Of a stretch of DNA of 64,000 nt, positions 7,379-16,439 are shown piece after piece; position 1 is the first letter of the stretch; each line of letters opens with the position of its first letter. The DNA lies in contig NZ_JAHQCW010000006.1 in NCBI RefSeq assembly GCF_019042275.1, positions 62,001-126,000 of the forward strand. Reading direction: 5' to 3'. The stretch is from Diplocloster agilis. GTDB taxonomy: Bacteria; Bacillota; Clostridia; Lachnospirales; Lachnospiraceae. The position numbers were made by a program, and so were the translations under genes. The notes beneath the pieces are model-generated. The model worked only from the letters and a program-made list of their open reading frames with translations. It had not been told where the DNA came from and made no database searches.

Positions 7379-8892
7379 GTCTTGTGCAGATGAGCGTGTC
7401 TGCGGGAGTCATGATCGCCTTGATTTCCGTGGTACGGCTGTTGCTGCTTCACCGGCTTCCAAAGAAGACTTTTCTTGTCTTGTGGTGGATCGTGCTGGTG
7501 CGGCTGCTGATTCCGTTTTCTTTTCCTTCACCGGTTAGTATTTTTTCGGTGATCGGTGAGCGGGGGGCGAACGGGTATGTGGCGAATGCGGCGGATGGTA
7601 ACCTACCCGTGCTGAATTCCGATGTGGTTGTTGAGCATGACGGGGTATCGGGGATTGGATCAGAAGAGGAGTCTGTTTCGGTTGGCAGGGTTTTGCGTTT
7701 GGTATGGCTTGCGGGGGGATTGCTGTGCGCAGTGTTTTTCTTTGTCTGTTATTTTAGATGCCGGCGGTTGTTTGCGGAAGCGCTGCCTGCGGAGAGTGAG
7801 GTAGTATCGGATTGGCTGGCGCAACATGAGCTGAAAAGACCGCTGACGGTACGGCAGAGCAGCCGGCTGAAGGCTCCCCTTAGCTATGGCGTTCTCAGGC
7901 CCGTGATTCTTATTCCGAAGCAAAAAAACTGGGATGTTCGGGATTTGGATTGTGTTCTGTGGCATGAATTCATACATGTGAGACGGTTTGACGGACTGAC
8001 TAAGTTTTTCCTGGCTGCCGCTCTGTGCGTGCACTGGTTTAACCCGTTTGTCTGGGTTATGTATGGGCTCGCCAACCGGGATCTGGAATTGTCCTGCGAT
8101 GAAGCTGTGGTGCGTGCGTTGGGACAGGCGGTGCGCTCCACTTATGCTATGGCGCTGATCAGCATGGAGGAGCGAAAAGGAGGGCTTGCTCCTTTTGCCA
8201 GTGGTTTTAGCAGGTTTGCGATTGAGGAGAGGATTCAGGCGGTTATGAAGTATAAAAAGACGACATTTGGGGCCGTGCTGGCGTCTGTAGCAATCATTGC
8301 CGGTCTCTCGTTCGGGTTTGCAGCTTCCGGCAGCGTTTCCGGCAGTACAGGAACCGTTCCGGTCCCGGACCGTGCGTTTATTGAGACTCCGGACGTGGAA
8401 ACGTTAGAGCAGGCATTGGTATTTGACCGTGTGGAGCTTCGCTATTATGAGGGCGGCTGGCCGTATCTGCATCGTATTCTCACGAATCGAACGGATCAGA
8501 CCGTGGTCGATACCCAATACTGTATGCTGGCTTACGATGAAGCCGGGAATCCCCTGAAACTGAAGTGGTTACTGCTGGACTCCGGCGCGGAGTTTACTTA
8601 TGACTGGATCGTGGAGGATGATACGACGCTTATGCCCGGTCAGACGTCCGATCCCGACGGCGGATGGTCGCTGTACGACGGGGAAAAGATGGAAGGATGG
8701 CCTAAGGTCGGGGACGGCGGACCTAATCAGACAGCCTATGCCCTGTTTTGCATAAAACAAGTTACTTTCCAGGATGGAACCGTATGGGAAAACCCGGGCT
8801 ATCGGGAGTGGCTCGAAACTTATCGGGGAAATGCGGTGGATATTTCAGCTTTGCAGAGTTATTATCCTTATGTGCACCCGGTCATCCGTTAG
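7375..8892 (+). CDS. BlaR1/MecR1-like M56 sensor metalloprotease
   Basis: A 505-residue membrane protease partner of the BlaI repressor. It has N-terminal helices (residues 8-27, 33-50 and around 115), a cytoplasmic zinc protease domain with WHEFIHVRRFDG (HExxH) and ELSCDEAVVRAL supplying the third ligand, and another helix near residue 300 (FGAVLASVAIIAGLSFGFAA). The C-terminal 180 residues are extracytoplasmic but are not a penicillin-binding sensor domain: no SxxK transpeptidase motif was seen, so this is not a classic beta-lactam sensor. That C-terminal domain resembles no family I recognise. It is translationally coupled to the blaI-type gene. Confidence 0.88.
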   Translation: MSLVQMSVSAGVMIALISVVRLLLLHRLPKKTFLVLWWIVLVRLLIPFSFPSPVSIFSVIGERGANGYVANAADGNLPVLNSDVVVEHDGVSGIGSEEESVSVGRVLRLVWLAGGLLCAVFFFVCYFRCRRLFAEALPAESEVVSDWLAQHELKRPLTVRQSSRLKAPLSYGVLRPVILIPKQKNWDVRDLDCVLWHEFIHVRRFDGLTKFFLAAALCVHWFNPFVWVMYGLANRDLELSCDEAVVRALGQAVRSTYAMALISMEERKGGLAPFASGFSRFAIEERIQAVMKYKKTTFGAVLASVAIIAGLSFGFAASGSVSGSTGTVPVPDRAFIETPDVETLEQALVFDRVELRYYEGGWPYLHRILTNRTDQTVVDTQYCMLAYDEAGNPLKLKWLLLDSGAEFTYDWIVEDDTTLMPGQTSDPDGGWSLYDGEKMEGWPKVGDGGPNQTAYALFCIKQVTFQDGTVWENPGYREWLETYRGNAVDISALQSYYPYVHPVIR

Positions 8893-8952
8893 GGTTCTTC
8901 CTCGGGTTTGGGTATGCCCGCTGCTCAGGGCCGGGATGCTCTGGGCTGCCGG
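8893..8952 (+). repeat. type B palindromic element, left-end remnant
   Basis: Starting one base after the M56 stop codon, GGTTCTTCCTCGGGTTTGGG and TATGC-CGCTGCT match the left arm of the type B element at 41399, then a shortened stretch (GGGATGCTCTGGGCTGCCGG) resumes the match with an internal deletion. The partner arm is absent here. Confidence 0.75.
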
Positions 8953-8957
8953 CTCAT

Positions 8958-9007
8958 AAAGGGGACATGTCCAAAACGCTGTTTGGCGTTTTGGACATGT
9001 CCCCTTT
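8958..9007. terminator. strong bidirectional terminator hairpin
   Basis: A perfect 22-bp stem (AAAGGGGACATGTCCAAAAC and GC) with a six-base loop (8980-8985), ending in TTTT, between the convergent M56 and ABC-permease genes. The stem includes the sub-palindrome GGACATGTCC. Confidence 0.85.
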
Positions 9008-9036
9008 TGTTCCTTTTGGTCATACTGTTGTTGAAT

Positions 9037-11592
9037 TTATTCACCCTCTCTTAACCGCTCGACTACGCTTTCTTTTACCATTCCCCGCATGGCCGCTGCA
9101 GGTACCAGGACTCCCAAAAGAAACAGCAGAGGAATGCAGATCAAAAGCGGCCAGATTATAAAGTGATAGCTGAAAAACCAGATCGAGCCTCCTACCCGGC
9201 CGATCACGAAGACGGAAGTCAGGATTCCCAGGAGCAGCGCGGTCATCCCGGTACCTGCGGCATAGTAAAGTCCCTCGAAGGCCAACAGCTTCTTCATCTG
9301 CTTTCCGGTCATGCCGATGCTGGTAAGTATGGCGAATTCCCGCTTCCTGGACAGGATGCTGGTGAGTATGGAATTCATAAAATTCAGATTACCGATCAGG
9401 CCAATGAGAAAGCTCAAAGCGCCCCCGACCATAAGCAGCATATACTGCATCTCCTGGAATTCACCCACATAGGACTGTTTTGTCTCGTAGGACATCTCCT
9501 GTTCCGTATTCCTGGTATAAGCAGCCAGAAACTCCGTCATGCTTTGTATCTTATCCGGTTTTACATCAAAGGTATAACTCATCACCTCATCAGATCCTGT
9601 AAACTCCTGATACACGCCGGATGGAAGAATAAACGTATATTCGTCAAAGTTCCGGGTAGTCTCGCCATAAGTGTGGATGGCATTCACTGCCAGCACTTCA
9701 AATTCCCTTATCTTCCCCCGGTTGTTCAGGATAATCCGGTCCCCTGTGTGAAAATGCTGGTTTTCAGGCACAGGTTTCCCCCGGTCATCCGTTGTAACGC
9801 CTGCGATCACATATCTGCCTGTGGCCAGCTTTTCTTCATCCGGCTCCCCTTCTATTACATCCAGTTTTCCGATGTTAAAGGAATCCATACCATATATGGA
9901 TGCATAATATTCTCCGTCTTCTACCTGCAGATCCTCCATGGGCATTCCGATATAACTTAAATCTCCCGCTTTAACCCCGGGATCTTTTACTGTGACCAGA
10001 ATCCCCCGGTCATAATAGATACGCCCGCCATCCAGGAATTCCTCTCTGCTCTCCACCGCCCGTATTGCCTGGTCACTGACCGTATCCTGGTCACCGCCCC
10101 GGTATTCAAAATTAAAATACTGCGCATGCGCGATCAGACCGTCCGTTTTCATAAAATGGGACAGATATTTATCCATGTCGAATCCCCGGGACAGGGTTAC
10201 AACGGAGTTCAATAACACCAGGCTCAGCGCCAGGGAAATCACCGTCAGAATCGTCCTGCTCCTGCTTCTTCCCAAATTGGATAAGGCCATACGCCATAAT
10301 TTTCCGCCGTCCGTTCTCTCTTTTTCTTTGATTTTACGTTTATTTTCTATCCCGGTATATCCGGCGGCCTCCACAGGACTGGCCCCGGCCGCTATCTTAC
10401 CTGGCTTCCTCGTGCTGACCCAGACGGTCAGCAGGCTGAATAACACCGCTCCTGCAAAAATCGCGGGATTTGGTTTTATACTGGCATCCATCGACAGCAT
10501 ACTGGAAGTGATCAGCGGCAGCGCAGCAGCGCCGGCCCCATAGCCCACGACCAGTCCCACCGGGATTCCGATCAGGCACAAGCGCAGCGCCTGTATCGTA
10601 ATAATCTTCTTAATTTGTCTCCTGGTCGTCCCGATCGTCTTTAGTAACCCATAGAACCGTACATCCCGCAATACAGATATTTGGAAAATATTATAAATAA
10701 TCAGGTAGCCGGTCAGCAGAATCAAGAGACACCCTAACAGGATTGCTGTGACCGAACCGAAGCTGGTAAATTCCCCCATCCCGTAAGCCCAGTTCACGTT
10801 ACACTCAATATCTGTGGGCAGCGATTCCCTTTGTTCCTCCTCAAATCTTGTCGTATAGCCGCTCTCTGTAATGACCCGCCTTAATTTTTCTTCCATGCGG
10901 AACGTATTCCCGAACATCAGATAGGAATTAACAGCTCCCGCCATCCCCTGTTCCGTTTTTCCCTCGTATGCCAGCATCTGCGCATGGGAATCCAAAAATG
11001 CCTTTGATACGATCACAAATCCCACATTGAATACCGGATCACTTTCCCAGTAACCGGAAAGCGTAAACTCCTCGGTATGCTGCTTTCCCTTTGCCGTATA
11101 GGTCAGGGGGACCGCTGTCCCGATCTCTTTTGGCACGTTCAATAGTTCCAGGGTCCGGGTATCCGTAATAATCTCATTTTCTTTCTCCGGCGTCCTTCCC
11201 ACGGACGGCTCACAAAAACCCAGCTTTCTTCCGGTATCATCCATGTAGTACATTTCCACGCGGCGCTTCAGAAATTCCGGATTATCGACACTGTCCGCGA
11301 TGATCCGGTTATAGCTGATCTCGCGGATCAGCGGATGGTTCCTGATATCCTGATACTCCTGATCGGTAATGTATTTTAATACCGCGTGGCCGTCTCCGCC
11401 GGACTGGCGCACCGTATTGCGCTGAATCGAATAGGCAGCTCCGCTTCCGATCGTGAACAGGCTGGTAAATAAAATCGTAGTCAGTGCGATCGCGGTCACC
11501 GCAATCCGGTTTCGGGCGCCCGCGGCATGATAACTGCGCATCGCCAGCCTGCGGATGGTTTTTTTGTTCTGCACCTTACGCATCTGTCTCAC
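9037..11592 (-). CDS. FtsX-like ABC transporter permease
   Basis: An 851-residue permease with two FtsX domains. An N-terminal helix (residues 28-50) is followed by a large extracytoplasmic domain (about 60-270), three helices (about 280-400), a second signal-anchor-like helix at about 445 (LTVISLALSLVLLNSVVTLS), another external domain, and three final helices. This is the layout of MacB/BceB-like permeases that act by mechanotransmission on peptides or lipoproteins rather than by channel transport. It overlaps the ATPase gene by 17 bases. The nearby two-component system and MATE pump suggest a stress or antimicrobial-peptide response; the substrate is unknown. Confidence 0.9.
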   Translation of the reverse strand: MRQMRKVQNKKTIRRLAMRSYHAAGARNRIAVTAIALTTILFTSLFTIGSGAAYSIQRNTVRQSGGDGHAVLKYITDQEYQDIRNHPLIREISYNRIIADSVDNPEFLKRRVEMYYMDDTGRKLGFCEPSVGRTPEKENEIITDTRTLELLNVPKEIGTAVPLTYTAKGKQHTEEFTLSGYWESDPVFNVGFVIVSKAFLDSHAQMLAYEGKTEQGMAGAVNSYLMFGNTFRMEEKLRRVITESGYTTRFEEEQRESLPTDIECNVNWAYGMGEFTSFGSVTAILLGCLLILLTGYLIIYNIFQISVLRDVRFYGLLKTIGTTRRQIKKIITIQALRLCLIGIPVGLVVGYGAGAAALPLITSSMLSMDASIKPNPAIFAGAVLFSLLTVWVSTRKPGKIAAGASPVEAAGYTGIENKRKIKEKERTDGGKLWRMALSNLGRSRSRTILTVISLALSLVLLNSVVTLSRGFDMDKYLSHFMKTDGLIAHAQYFNFEYRGGDQDTVSDQAIRAVESREEFLDGGRIYYDRGILVTVKDPGVKAGDLSYIGMPMEDLQVEDGEYYASIYGMDSFNIGKLDVIEGEPDEEKLATGRYVIAGVTTDDRGKPVPENQHFHTGDRIILNNRGKIREFEVLAVNAIHTYGETTRNFDEYTFILPSGVYQEFTGSDEVMSYTFDVKPDKIQSMTEFLAAYTRNTEQEMSYETKQSYVGEFQEMQYMLLMVGGALSFLIGLIGNLNFMNSILTSILSRKREFAILTSIGMTGKQMKKLLAFEGLYYAAGTGMTALLLGILTSVFVIGRVGGSIWFFSYHFIIWPLLICIPLLFLLGVLVPAAAMRGMVKESVVERLREGE

Positions 11593-12259
11593 CGCCTCCT
11601 GTTATCCTGCCATCCTCGATTCGGATGATCCGGCCTGCCATCTGCGCCAATTCTTCATTATGGGTAATCATCACGATGGTCTGGCCAAACTTCCGGCCGG
11701 TTGTCTTAAGCAGGCCCATGACGTCCAGGCTCGTGCGGGAGTCCAGATTGCCCGTCGGTTCATCGGCCAAAATGATCGCCGGTTTGGCCGCCAGCGCTCT
11801 GGCGATGGCCACACGCTGCTGCTGGCCGCCGGACAGTTGATTCGGCATGCTGTTTTTCTTTTCCTGCAGACCCAGCGTTTCGATAATCTGCCTCACATAG
11901 CCGGTATCGGTACGATTTCCGTCCAATTCCATAGGCAGTACAATATTTTCCAGTACGTTCAATACCGGCACCAGATTGTAGCTCTGGAACACAAAACCAA
12001 TCTTTCTTCTCCGAAAGATCGTAAGTTCATCCTCTTTCATGGAATATAATTCTTTTCCATCCACAGTTACGCCGCCGGACGTGGGCAGATCCAGACCGCC
12101 CAGCATATGAAGCAGCGTTGATTTCCCGCTGCCGCTGGTACCCACTATGGAGACGAATTCTCCCTGTTCCACCGTCAGATTCACATCGTCCAAAGCTTTT
12201 ACCTGATTCGTTTCTTCTCCGTAATACTTCCGCAAATGGGTTGTTTTCAAAATACTCAT
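11576..12259 (-). CDS. ABC transporter ATP-binding protein (MacB/LolD type)
   Basis: A 227-residue cytoplasmic ATPase. Walker A GTSGSGKST (about residues 40-48), Q-loop in FVFQSYNLVPVLNVLENI, signature LSGGQQQRVAIARAL, Walker B with catalytic Glu in IILADEPTGNLDSRT, H-loop in IVMITHNEELA. The VLNVLENI and GNLDS patterns mark the LolD/MacB/BceA subgroup that works with FtsX-type permeases, as found directly downstream. Its gene has its own promoter with response-regulator-like repeats just upstream. Confidence 0.94.
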   Translation of the reverse strand: MSILKTTHLRKYYGEETNQVKALDDVNLTVEQGEFVSIVGTSGSGKSTLLHMLGGLDLPTSGGVTVDGKELYSMKEDELTIFRRRKIGFVFQSYNLVPVLNVLENIVLPMELDGNRTDTGYVRQIIETLGLQEKKNSMPNQLSGGQQQRVAIARALAAKPAIILADEPTGNLDSRTSLDVMGLLKTTGRKFGQTIVMITHNEELAQMAGRIIRIEDGRITGGGETDA

Positions 12260-12290
12260 CCTAAATCCTCCATGCTTATTCCTATGGAAT

Positions 12291-12324
12291 AAAAAAATAG
12301 CCTATTTCTTTACAAATAGACTAT
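12291..12324 (-). terminator. intrinsic terminator between kinase and ABC genes
   Basis: On the minus strand ATAGTCTATTT pairs with AAATAGGCTAT across a six-base loop and runs into seven T residues. The upstream arm includes the -10 region of the following ABC promoter, so the terminator and that promoter share bases. Confidence 0.7.
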
Positions 12325-12352
12325 AACAAAGAAATCTTTCCACAATCTTTCC
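12320..12352 (-). promoter_or_regulatory. ABC operon promoter with response-regulator-type direct repeats
   Basis: Minus strand: GGAAAGATT at 12352-12344 and again at 12341-12333, exactly 11 bp apart, then TATAGT (12325-12320) at -10 position. Two half-sites one helical turn apart in place of a good -35 are typical for OmpR-family activators. The regulator encoded just upstream (13237-13914) is the obvious candidate. Confidence 0.6.
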
Positions 12353-12357
12353 AAATT

Positions 12358-13230
12358 CTAAGAATTTCCCAAAGATTTTGGCAGGAATATCGAAAACTCT
12401 GATCCCTTCTCCGGGCCGGATACCGCTTTCAGATATCCGCCCTGCTTCTCTATGATACTTCTGGACAGGTACAGGCCGATTCCCACGCCTTCCTTTTCCC
12501 GCACATCCTTCCCCCGGTAAAATCTCTGGAAAATTTGTCCAAGCTCATCCTCACGGATACCAATTCCATGATCCACCACACATATCCGCACGAACATCTC
12601 ATATTCCCGAATACCAACCCGGATCGTATCCCCCTCTTGGGTATATTTTACCGCGTTGTCCAACAGATTATACAGGGCCTCGGAGGTCCATTTTCGGTCA
12701 AAAACCGCTGTAATCTCCCTCTCTTTCAACGAATCCTGTTCTTCTATCACGATTTGGATTTGTTTTTCCCAGGCTCTGGGCTCTATGGCCGCCGCCGCAT
12801 CGAATACCATAGGTCCCGCCGGCTGCAAAACCGGCTGCATTTTCAGGATACCGCTCTCCAGACGGGATGCCATCACCAGAGATTGGATCAGGAAGTCCAG
12901 CTTTTCCGCCTGTCCTTTCACCGCCGCAACCAATCTGCCCGCATCCTTTGGCATTCCTTCCTTTTCTTCCAGAAGCTGTGTATACAGCAGAATATTCGAC
13001 AGCGGGGTCCTGGTCTGATGGGAAATATCCGATACGAGACTCTGAAGATTCTGGCGCTCTTCCTGAATCTCCCGGGCAGACTGCCGGGAAGCGCTGAGGT
13101 ATTGTTTCCATCTGGTTTCCAGCCTGGAGAGCTCGCTCTCGTCATAGCGGCTCTCTAAAAACTCCCCCTCCATCGCCTGATCCAGCATCTCATTCAGCCG
13201 CCGGTAGACGCGTCCCATTCTGGGTTCCAT
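12358..13230 (-). CDS. soluble sensor histidine kinase
   Basis: A 290-residue kinase. A coiled N-terminal region (residues 1-65) leads to the H-box SDISHQTRTPLSNILLYTQL (phospho-acceptor His around residue 71), followed by the ATPase domain with N-box LLDNAVKYT, G1 VVDHGIGI and G2 GVGIGLYLSRSII. There is no membrane segment and no periplasmic sensor, which is unusual for a kinase paired with an OmpR-type regulator; a strong AGGAGG within the end of the regulator gene supports this start, so it is not obviously truncated by misannotation. Sensing must be cytoplasmic or go through a partner such as the neighbouring ABC permease (inference). Confidence 0.9.
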   Translation of the reverse strand: MEPRMGRVYRRLNEMLDQAMEGEFLESRYDESELSRLETRWKQYLSASRQSAREIQEERQNLQSLVSDISHQTRTPLSNILLYTQLLEEKEGMPKDAGRLVAAVKGQAEKLDFLIQSLVMASRLESGILKMQPVLQPAGPMVFDAAAAIEPRAWEKQIQIVIEEQDSLKEREITAVFDRKWTSEALYNLLDNAVKYTQEGDTIRVGIREYEMFVRICVVDHGIGIREDELGQIFQRFYRGKDVREKEGVGIGLYLSRSIIEKQGGYLKAVSGPEKGSEFSIFLPKSLGNS

Positions 13231-13236
13231 CTCTTC

Positions 13237-13914
13237 TCACTCCTCCCTCCACACATAGCCGATCCCATATACCGTCTGTATAAAGGAGGGACGGCCCGCG
13301 TCCTCCTCAACCTTGTGCCGTAACCGGTTCATGGCCACGGACAGCGCGTTTTCCTCCACAGAATCAGCCGCATTCTCCCACACGCTTTCCAGAAGCTGCC
13401 GTCTGGTCAGAATCTGTCCTTTATTCTTCACCAGAAGATATAACAGCTTCTGCTCCGTTCGGTTCAGCATGATCTCTCGACCGTGAATCATATAATACAT
13501 TCTATGAAAATCAAACAAATATTCGCCTGTTTCGAACACATCCTGTTTTTGCGCGGGCTTTCTGCGCAAAAGAACATTGACCCGGGTTCTTAAGATCAGC
13601 AGGCTGAAGGGCTTCGTCACATAATCATCCGCCCCCATGGACAACCCCAGTATTTCATCACTCTCCAGATCATTGGCGGTCAGCATCAGAACCGGCGTCC
13701 CGGAGGACTCCCGCAGTTTCGATAGCAGTGAATACCCGCTGCCGTCCGGCAGATTTATATCCAGAATCACCAAGTCGAAAGTGCGCTTTCGAATCTGCCC
13801 CATTGCACTTTTTAATTCATAACACTTCGTAAAAAGATGACCGTCCCGCTCCAGCGCCAGCACGATCCCGTCGCTCAATGTGCGGTCGTCCTCTACCAAT
13901 AATATAGAAGCCAT
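13237..13914 (-). CDS. OmpR/PhoB-family response regulator
   Basis: A 225-residue regulator. The receiver domain (1-118) has acidic residues EDD at 8-10, phospho-acceptor Asp in FDLVILDINLPDGSG (about 52), Thr in VLMLTAND and Lys in DYVTKPFS. The C-terminal winged helix (130-225) contains LNRTEQKLLYLLVKN, RRQLLESVW and the recognition helix VAMNRLRHKVE, and ends YGIGYVW. It lies six bases before the kinase gene. Its probable target is the direct-repeat promoter at 12320-12352. Confidence 0.94.
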   Translation of the reverse strand: MASILLVEDDRTLSDGIVLALERDGHLFTKCYELKSAMGQIRKRTFDLVILDINLPDGSGYSLLSKLRESSGTPVLMLTANDLESDEILGLSMGADDYVTKPFSLLILRTRVNVLLRRKPAQKQDVFETGEYLFDFHRMYYMIHGREIMLNRTEQKLLYLLVKNKGQILTRRQLLESVWENAADSVEENALSVAMNRLRHKVEEDAGRPSFIQTVYGIGYVWREE

Positions 13915-13930
13915 AGAGTATCCACCTAAC

Positions 13931-15316
13931 TTACTTTACCTTTTCCAACTCTTTTTCCTGTTCCCTTTTGCGCAGCATCGGCGGAACAAAATGGGCAAAC
14001 AGGCATCCCGTCATCACAGCGGCCGCCAGATCCACGATCGGTTCCGAAAAAAAGACTGCCTCCGCGCCGAAGAACATGGGCAGGAATATAACCAAAAGCA
14101 AAAAGGAACATTTTCGGAACATGGAACAAAACAGGGCCAGCTGTACATAGCCAAGGGCGGTCGTCTCATCCACCAGCGCGTACTGGACTGCCAGAGGCAG
14201 AATCATGAAGGTGAAAATTTTAATATAATGCACGGTCATGGACGCCACCTCCCCGTTGGAAGTAAAAAGCCGCACGAACAGGGGCGACAGCGTATAAGTC
14301 ACCACCGTCATAACCAGGCAGAAAATCAGGCACAATCCGGTCACCGCACGGATCGCCTGTCTGATCCGGTTCGTATCGCCGGAACCGTAATTAAAGCTCA
14401 CTACCGGCTGGCTCCCCAGCGTAATGCCTCCCATGGGCATGGAGATCAGCAGGAAATAGCTCTGCACGATCGTAGCGCAGGTTATCAGGATATCCCCTTT
14501 ACCAGGCCCCGCGTATTTTTGGATCATGGTGTTGAGCAGGATCAAAAGAATACTGTCGGAGGCGATAATCAGGAACGGGGACAGGCCGAAACGGATAATC
14601 CGCTTTACAAACCGCATGGAAAATCCATTCAGATTCAGGCGGACCGGCATAGTTTTGCGCGTCAGAGCAAATAAAACAAAGGCGCAGGACGCAAGCTGGG
14701 AGATCACCGTCGCTATGGCCGCGCCGGCCACACCCATATGAAATACAAAGATAAACAGAGGGTCCAGCGCGATATTTAACGCCGCGCCCAGCACAACGGT
14801 AAGCATTCCCAGCCCCGAAAACCCCTGGCAGATCAGGAAACTGTTCATTCCCACAGCCATCAGCGCAAAAAAAGTGCCTGCCGCATAGATCGTCAGATAA
14901 GTATCCGCATAGGGAAAGGTCGCTTCACTGGCTCCAAACCACATAAGCAGATAATCTTTCGAAAGCAGAAGCGCCACAGTCAGCACCAGCGAAATTACGA
15001 CCAGCATCAGGAATCCGCTGGACATAAACTGTTCCGCCTCTTTTTTCTTCCCCGCTCCCATCCGCATAGCCATATTCGGGGAACCCCCAAGGCCTACCAG
15101 CGAACCAAAAGAAGTCAGGAAAGTCACGATAGGCCCGCACACGCCCACGCCGGCCAACCCCAGGTCTCCCACACCCGCGCCTATGTAGATTCTGTCCACG
15201 ATGCTGTACAACACGCTCACCAGCTGCGCCAGCATCGTAGGCACAGCGAGACGAAGCACCAACCTTATAATCGGGTCGCTGCCAAGATCATTTGTTCTCT
15301 TCATATCTCCCACCAT
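13931..15316 (-). CDS. MATE family efflux transporter
   Basis: A 461-residue, 12-helix membrane protein of the MATE family, which exports drugs or metabolites in exchange for Na+ or H+. Family features: MKRTNDLGSDPIIRLVLRLA at the start, LVSVLYSIVDRIYIGAG in helix 1-2, and the repeat of this pattern in the second half (PVVSFNYGSGDTNRIRQA). The start codon overlaps the stop of the TfoX-like gene (TAATG), suggesting coupled translation; ATG at 15304 is an alternative. It precedes the response regulator by 16 bases, so the pump and two-component system may be co-transcribed. Confidence 0.9.
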   Translation of the reverse strand: MVGDMKRTNDLGSDPIIRLVLRLAVPTMLAQLVSVLYSIVDRIYIGAGVGDLGLAGVGVCGPIVTFLTSFGSLVGLGGSPNMAMRMGAGKKKEAEQFMSSGFLMLVVISLVLTVALLLSKDYLLMWFGASEATFPYADTYLTIYAAGTFFALMAVGMNSFLICQGFSGLGMLTVVLGAALNIALDPLFIFVFHMGVAGAAIATVISQLASCAFVLFALTRKTMPVRLNLNGFSMRFVKRIIRFGLSPFLIIASDSILLILLNTMIQKYAGPGKGDILITCATIVQSYFLLISMPMGGITLGSQPVVSFNYGSGDTNRIRQAIRAVTGLCLIFCLVMTVVTYTLSPLFVRLFTSNGEVASMTVHYIKIFTFMILPLAVQYALVDETTALGYVQLALFCSMFRKCSFLLLVIFLPMFFGAEAVFFSEPIVDLAAAVMTGCLFAHFVPPMLRKREQEKELEKVK

Positions 15317-15615
15317 TACTTCTTTACCGATTTATAAAATTCCCGCAGTTCGTCCTTTTTTTCCTGCGAAAGCTGATGCCAGCGAATCCCCTCGATGGCC
15401 CCTTCCAGGGCGCACAGCCTGTTATAGCAGGCGGAATCGTCGATCCCCAGGATTTTCAGCCACACCTGCTTGCTGCCCGCTTCCCGAAGCTGTTCCGGTG
15501 TCGTAATGCCAACGTAAGCCAGCTGCTCTTCCAAGGCTTTTCCTATATTCGGCAACTTTCCCAACTCTCCCACATCATTTTCCTCCTTATCGCCAAAACA
15601 TCTGTAATTTATCAT
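15316..15615 (-). CDS. TfoX C-terminal domain protein
   Basis: A 99-residue protein made almost only of the TfoX/Sxy C-terminal domain: GKLPNIGKALEEQLAYVGIT, then the helical AGSKQVWLKIL and CALEGAIEGIRWHQLSQEKK. In gamma-proteobacteria full-length TfoX induces competence genes; the stand-alone C-terminal domain, a helix-hairpin-helix-like fold, is common in Firmicutes with no known role. The ATG at 15615 is preferred over a TTG at 15639. Its stop overlaps the start of the MATE gene. Confidence 0.8.
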   Translation of the reverse strand: MINYRCFGDKEENDVGELGKLPNIGKALEEQLAYVGITTPEQLREAGSKQVWLKILGIDDSACYNRLCALEGAIEGIRWHQLSQEKKDELREFYKSVKK

Positions 15616-15767
15616 ACCTGATCTTTCTTTAAATAACAAGTGGAATGACTTTTTCCGGGGAGCCGCCCTTTACGGTGACTTTTACTTATGTTAGAATAAC
15701 TTAAGATCGGAATGGAAAATATGTACGTTAGAGAAAGGCCGTCATAGTTGCGGTACCGGAGGTAAAT

Positions 15768-16439
15768 ATGAACCTGTTCGAAATTCTTGGCCCCGTTATG
15801 GTTGGACCGTCCAGCTCCCACACGGCAGGCGCCGTACGCATCGGCTACGTTACCCGAAAATTGTTAGGTGAAGAACCTGCTGAGATCGAAATGCTTCTTC
15901 ATGGCTCCTTTGCAGCCACCGGGAAGGGGCATGGGACAGACTGCGCGCTGGTGGCCGGACTTCTTGGAATGCAGTCGGATGATATGCGGATTCCCACCAG
16001 CATGGAACTTGCAAAGGAGCGGGGGATCGCCGTGTCGATCGGGGAAATCCGCTTAAAAGACGCTCATCCGAATACGGTGGTGCTTAAGGTATCCGGTGTC
16101 TCCGGGAAATTTCTCCAGGTGGAGGGCTGTTCCCTGGGTGGCGGCCGCATCAGTATCCGGAAGCTGGACGGTATCAGAACGGACTTCACGGGGGATTCTC
16201 CCACCCTGATCGTGCAGCATATCGACCAGCCCGGGCATGTGGCGGAGATCACCTCCATGCTTGCCCACAAATCCGTCAATATCGCCACCCTGCATCTGTA
16301 CCGGGACAGTAGAGGCGGCCGGGCGGTCATGGTGGTGGAAACCGACCAGCCCATACCCCAGACTGCGGTCCGCTGGGCGGAGCACCTGGAAGGCGTGCTC
16401 AAAGTAACCTATCTGAATACCAGCGAGGAGGACATGTGA
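15768..16439 (+). CDS. sdaAB: L-serine dehydratase, iron-sulfur-dependent, beta subunit
   Basis: A 223-residue subunit. The N-terminal domain (1-140) has the family hallmark GPVMVGPSSSHTAGAVRIG; the C-terminal ACT domain (about 147-220) includes LIVQHIDQPGHVAEITSMLA and may sense serine. With the alpha subunit it deaminates L-serine to pyruvate and ammonia in the cytoplasm using an oxygen-sensitive [4Fe-4S] cluster. Ribosome binding site CCGGAGG upstream of 15768. The stop codon overlaps the start of the alpha-subunit gene. Confidence 0.96.
   Translation: MNLFEILGPVMVGPSSSHTAGAVRIGYVTRKLLGEEPAEIEMLLHGSFAATGKGHGTDCALVAGLLGMQSDDMRIPTSMELAKERGIAVSIGEIRLKDAHPNTVVLKVSGVSGKFLQVEGCSLGGGRISIRKLDGIRTDFTGDSPTLIVQHIDQPGHVAEITSMLAHKSVNIATLHLYRDSRGGRAVMVVETDQPIPQTAVRWAEHLEGVLKVTYLNTSEEDM

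Noticed and set aside
7375-8892. Classic beta-lactam sensor BlaR1
   Set aside because: The C-terminal domain shows no SxxK/KTG transpeptidase-like motifs, and no beta-lactamase gene lies nearby.
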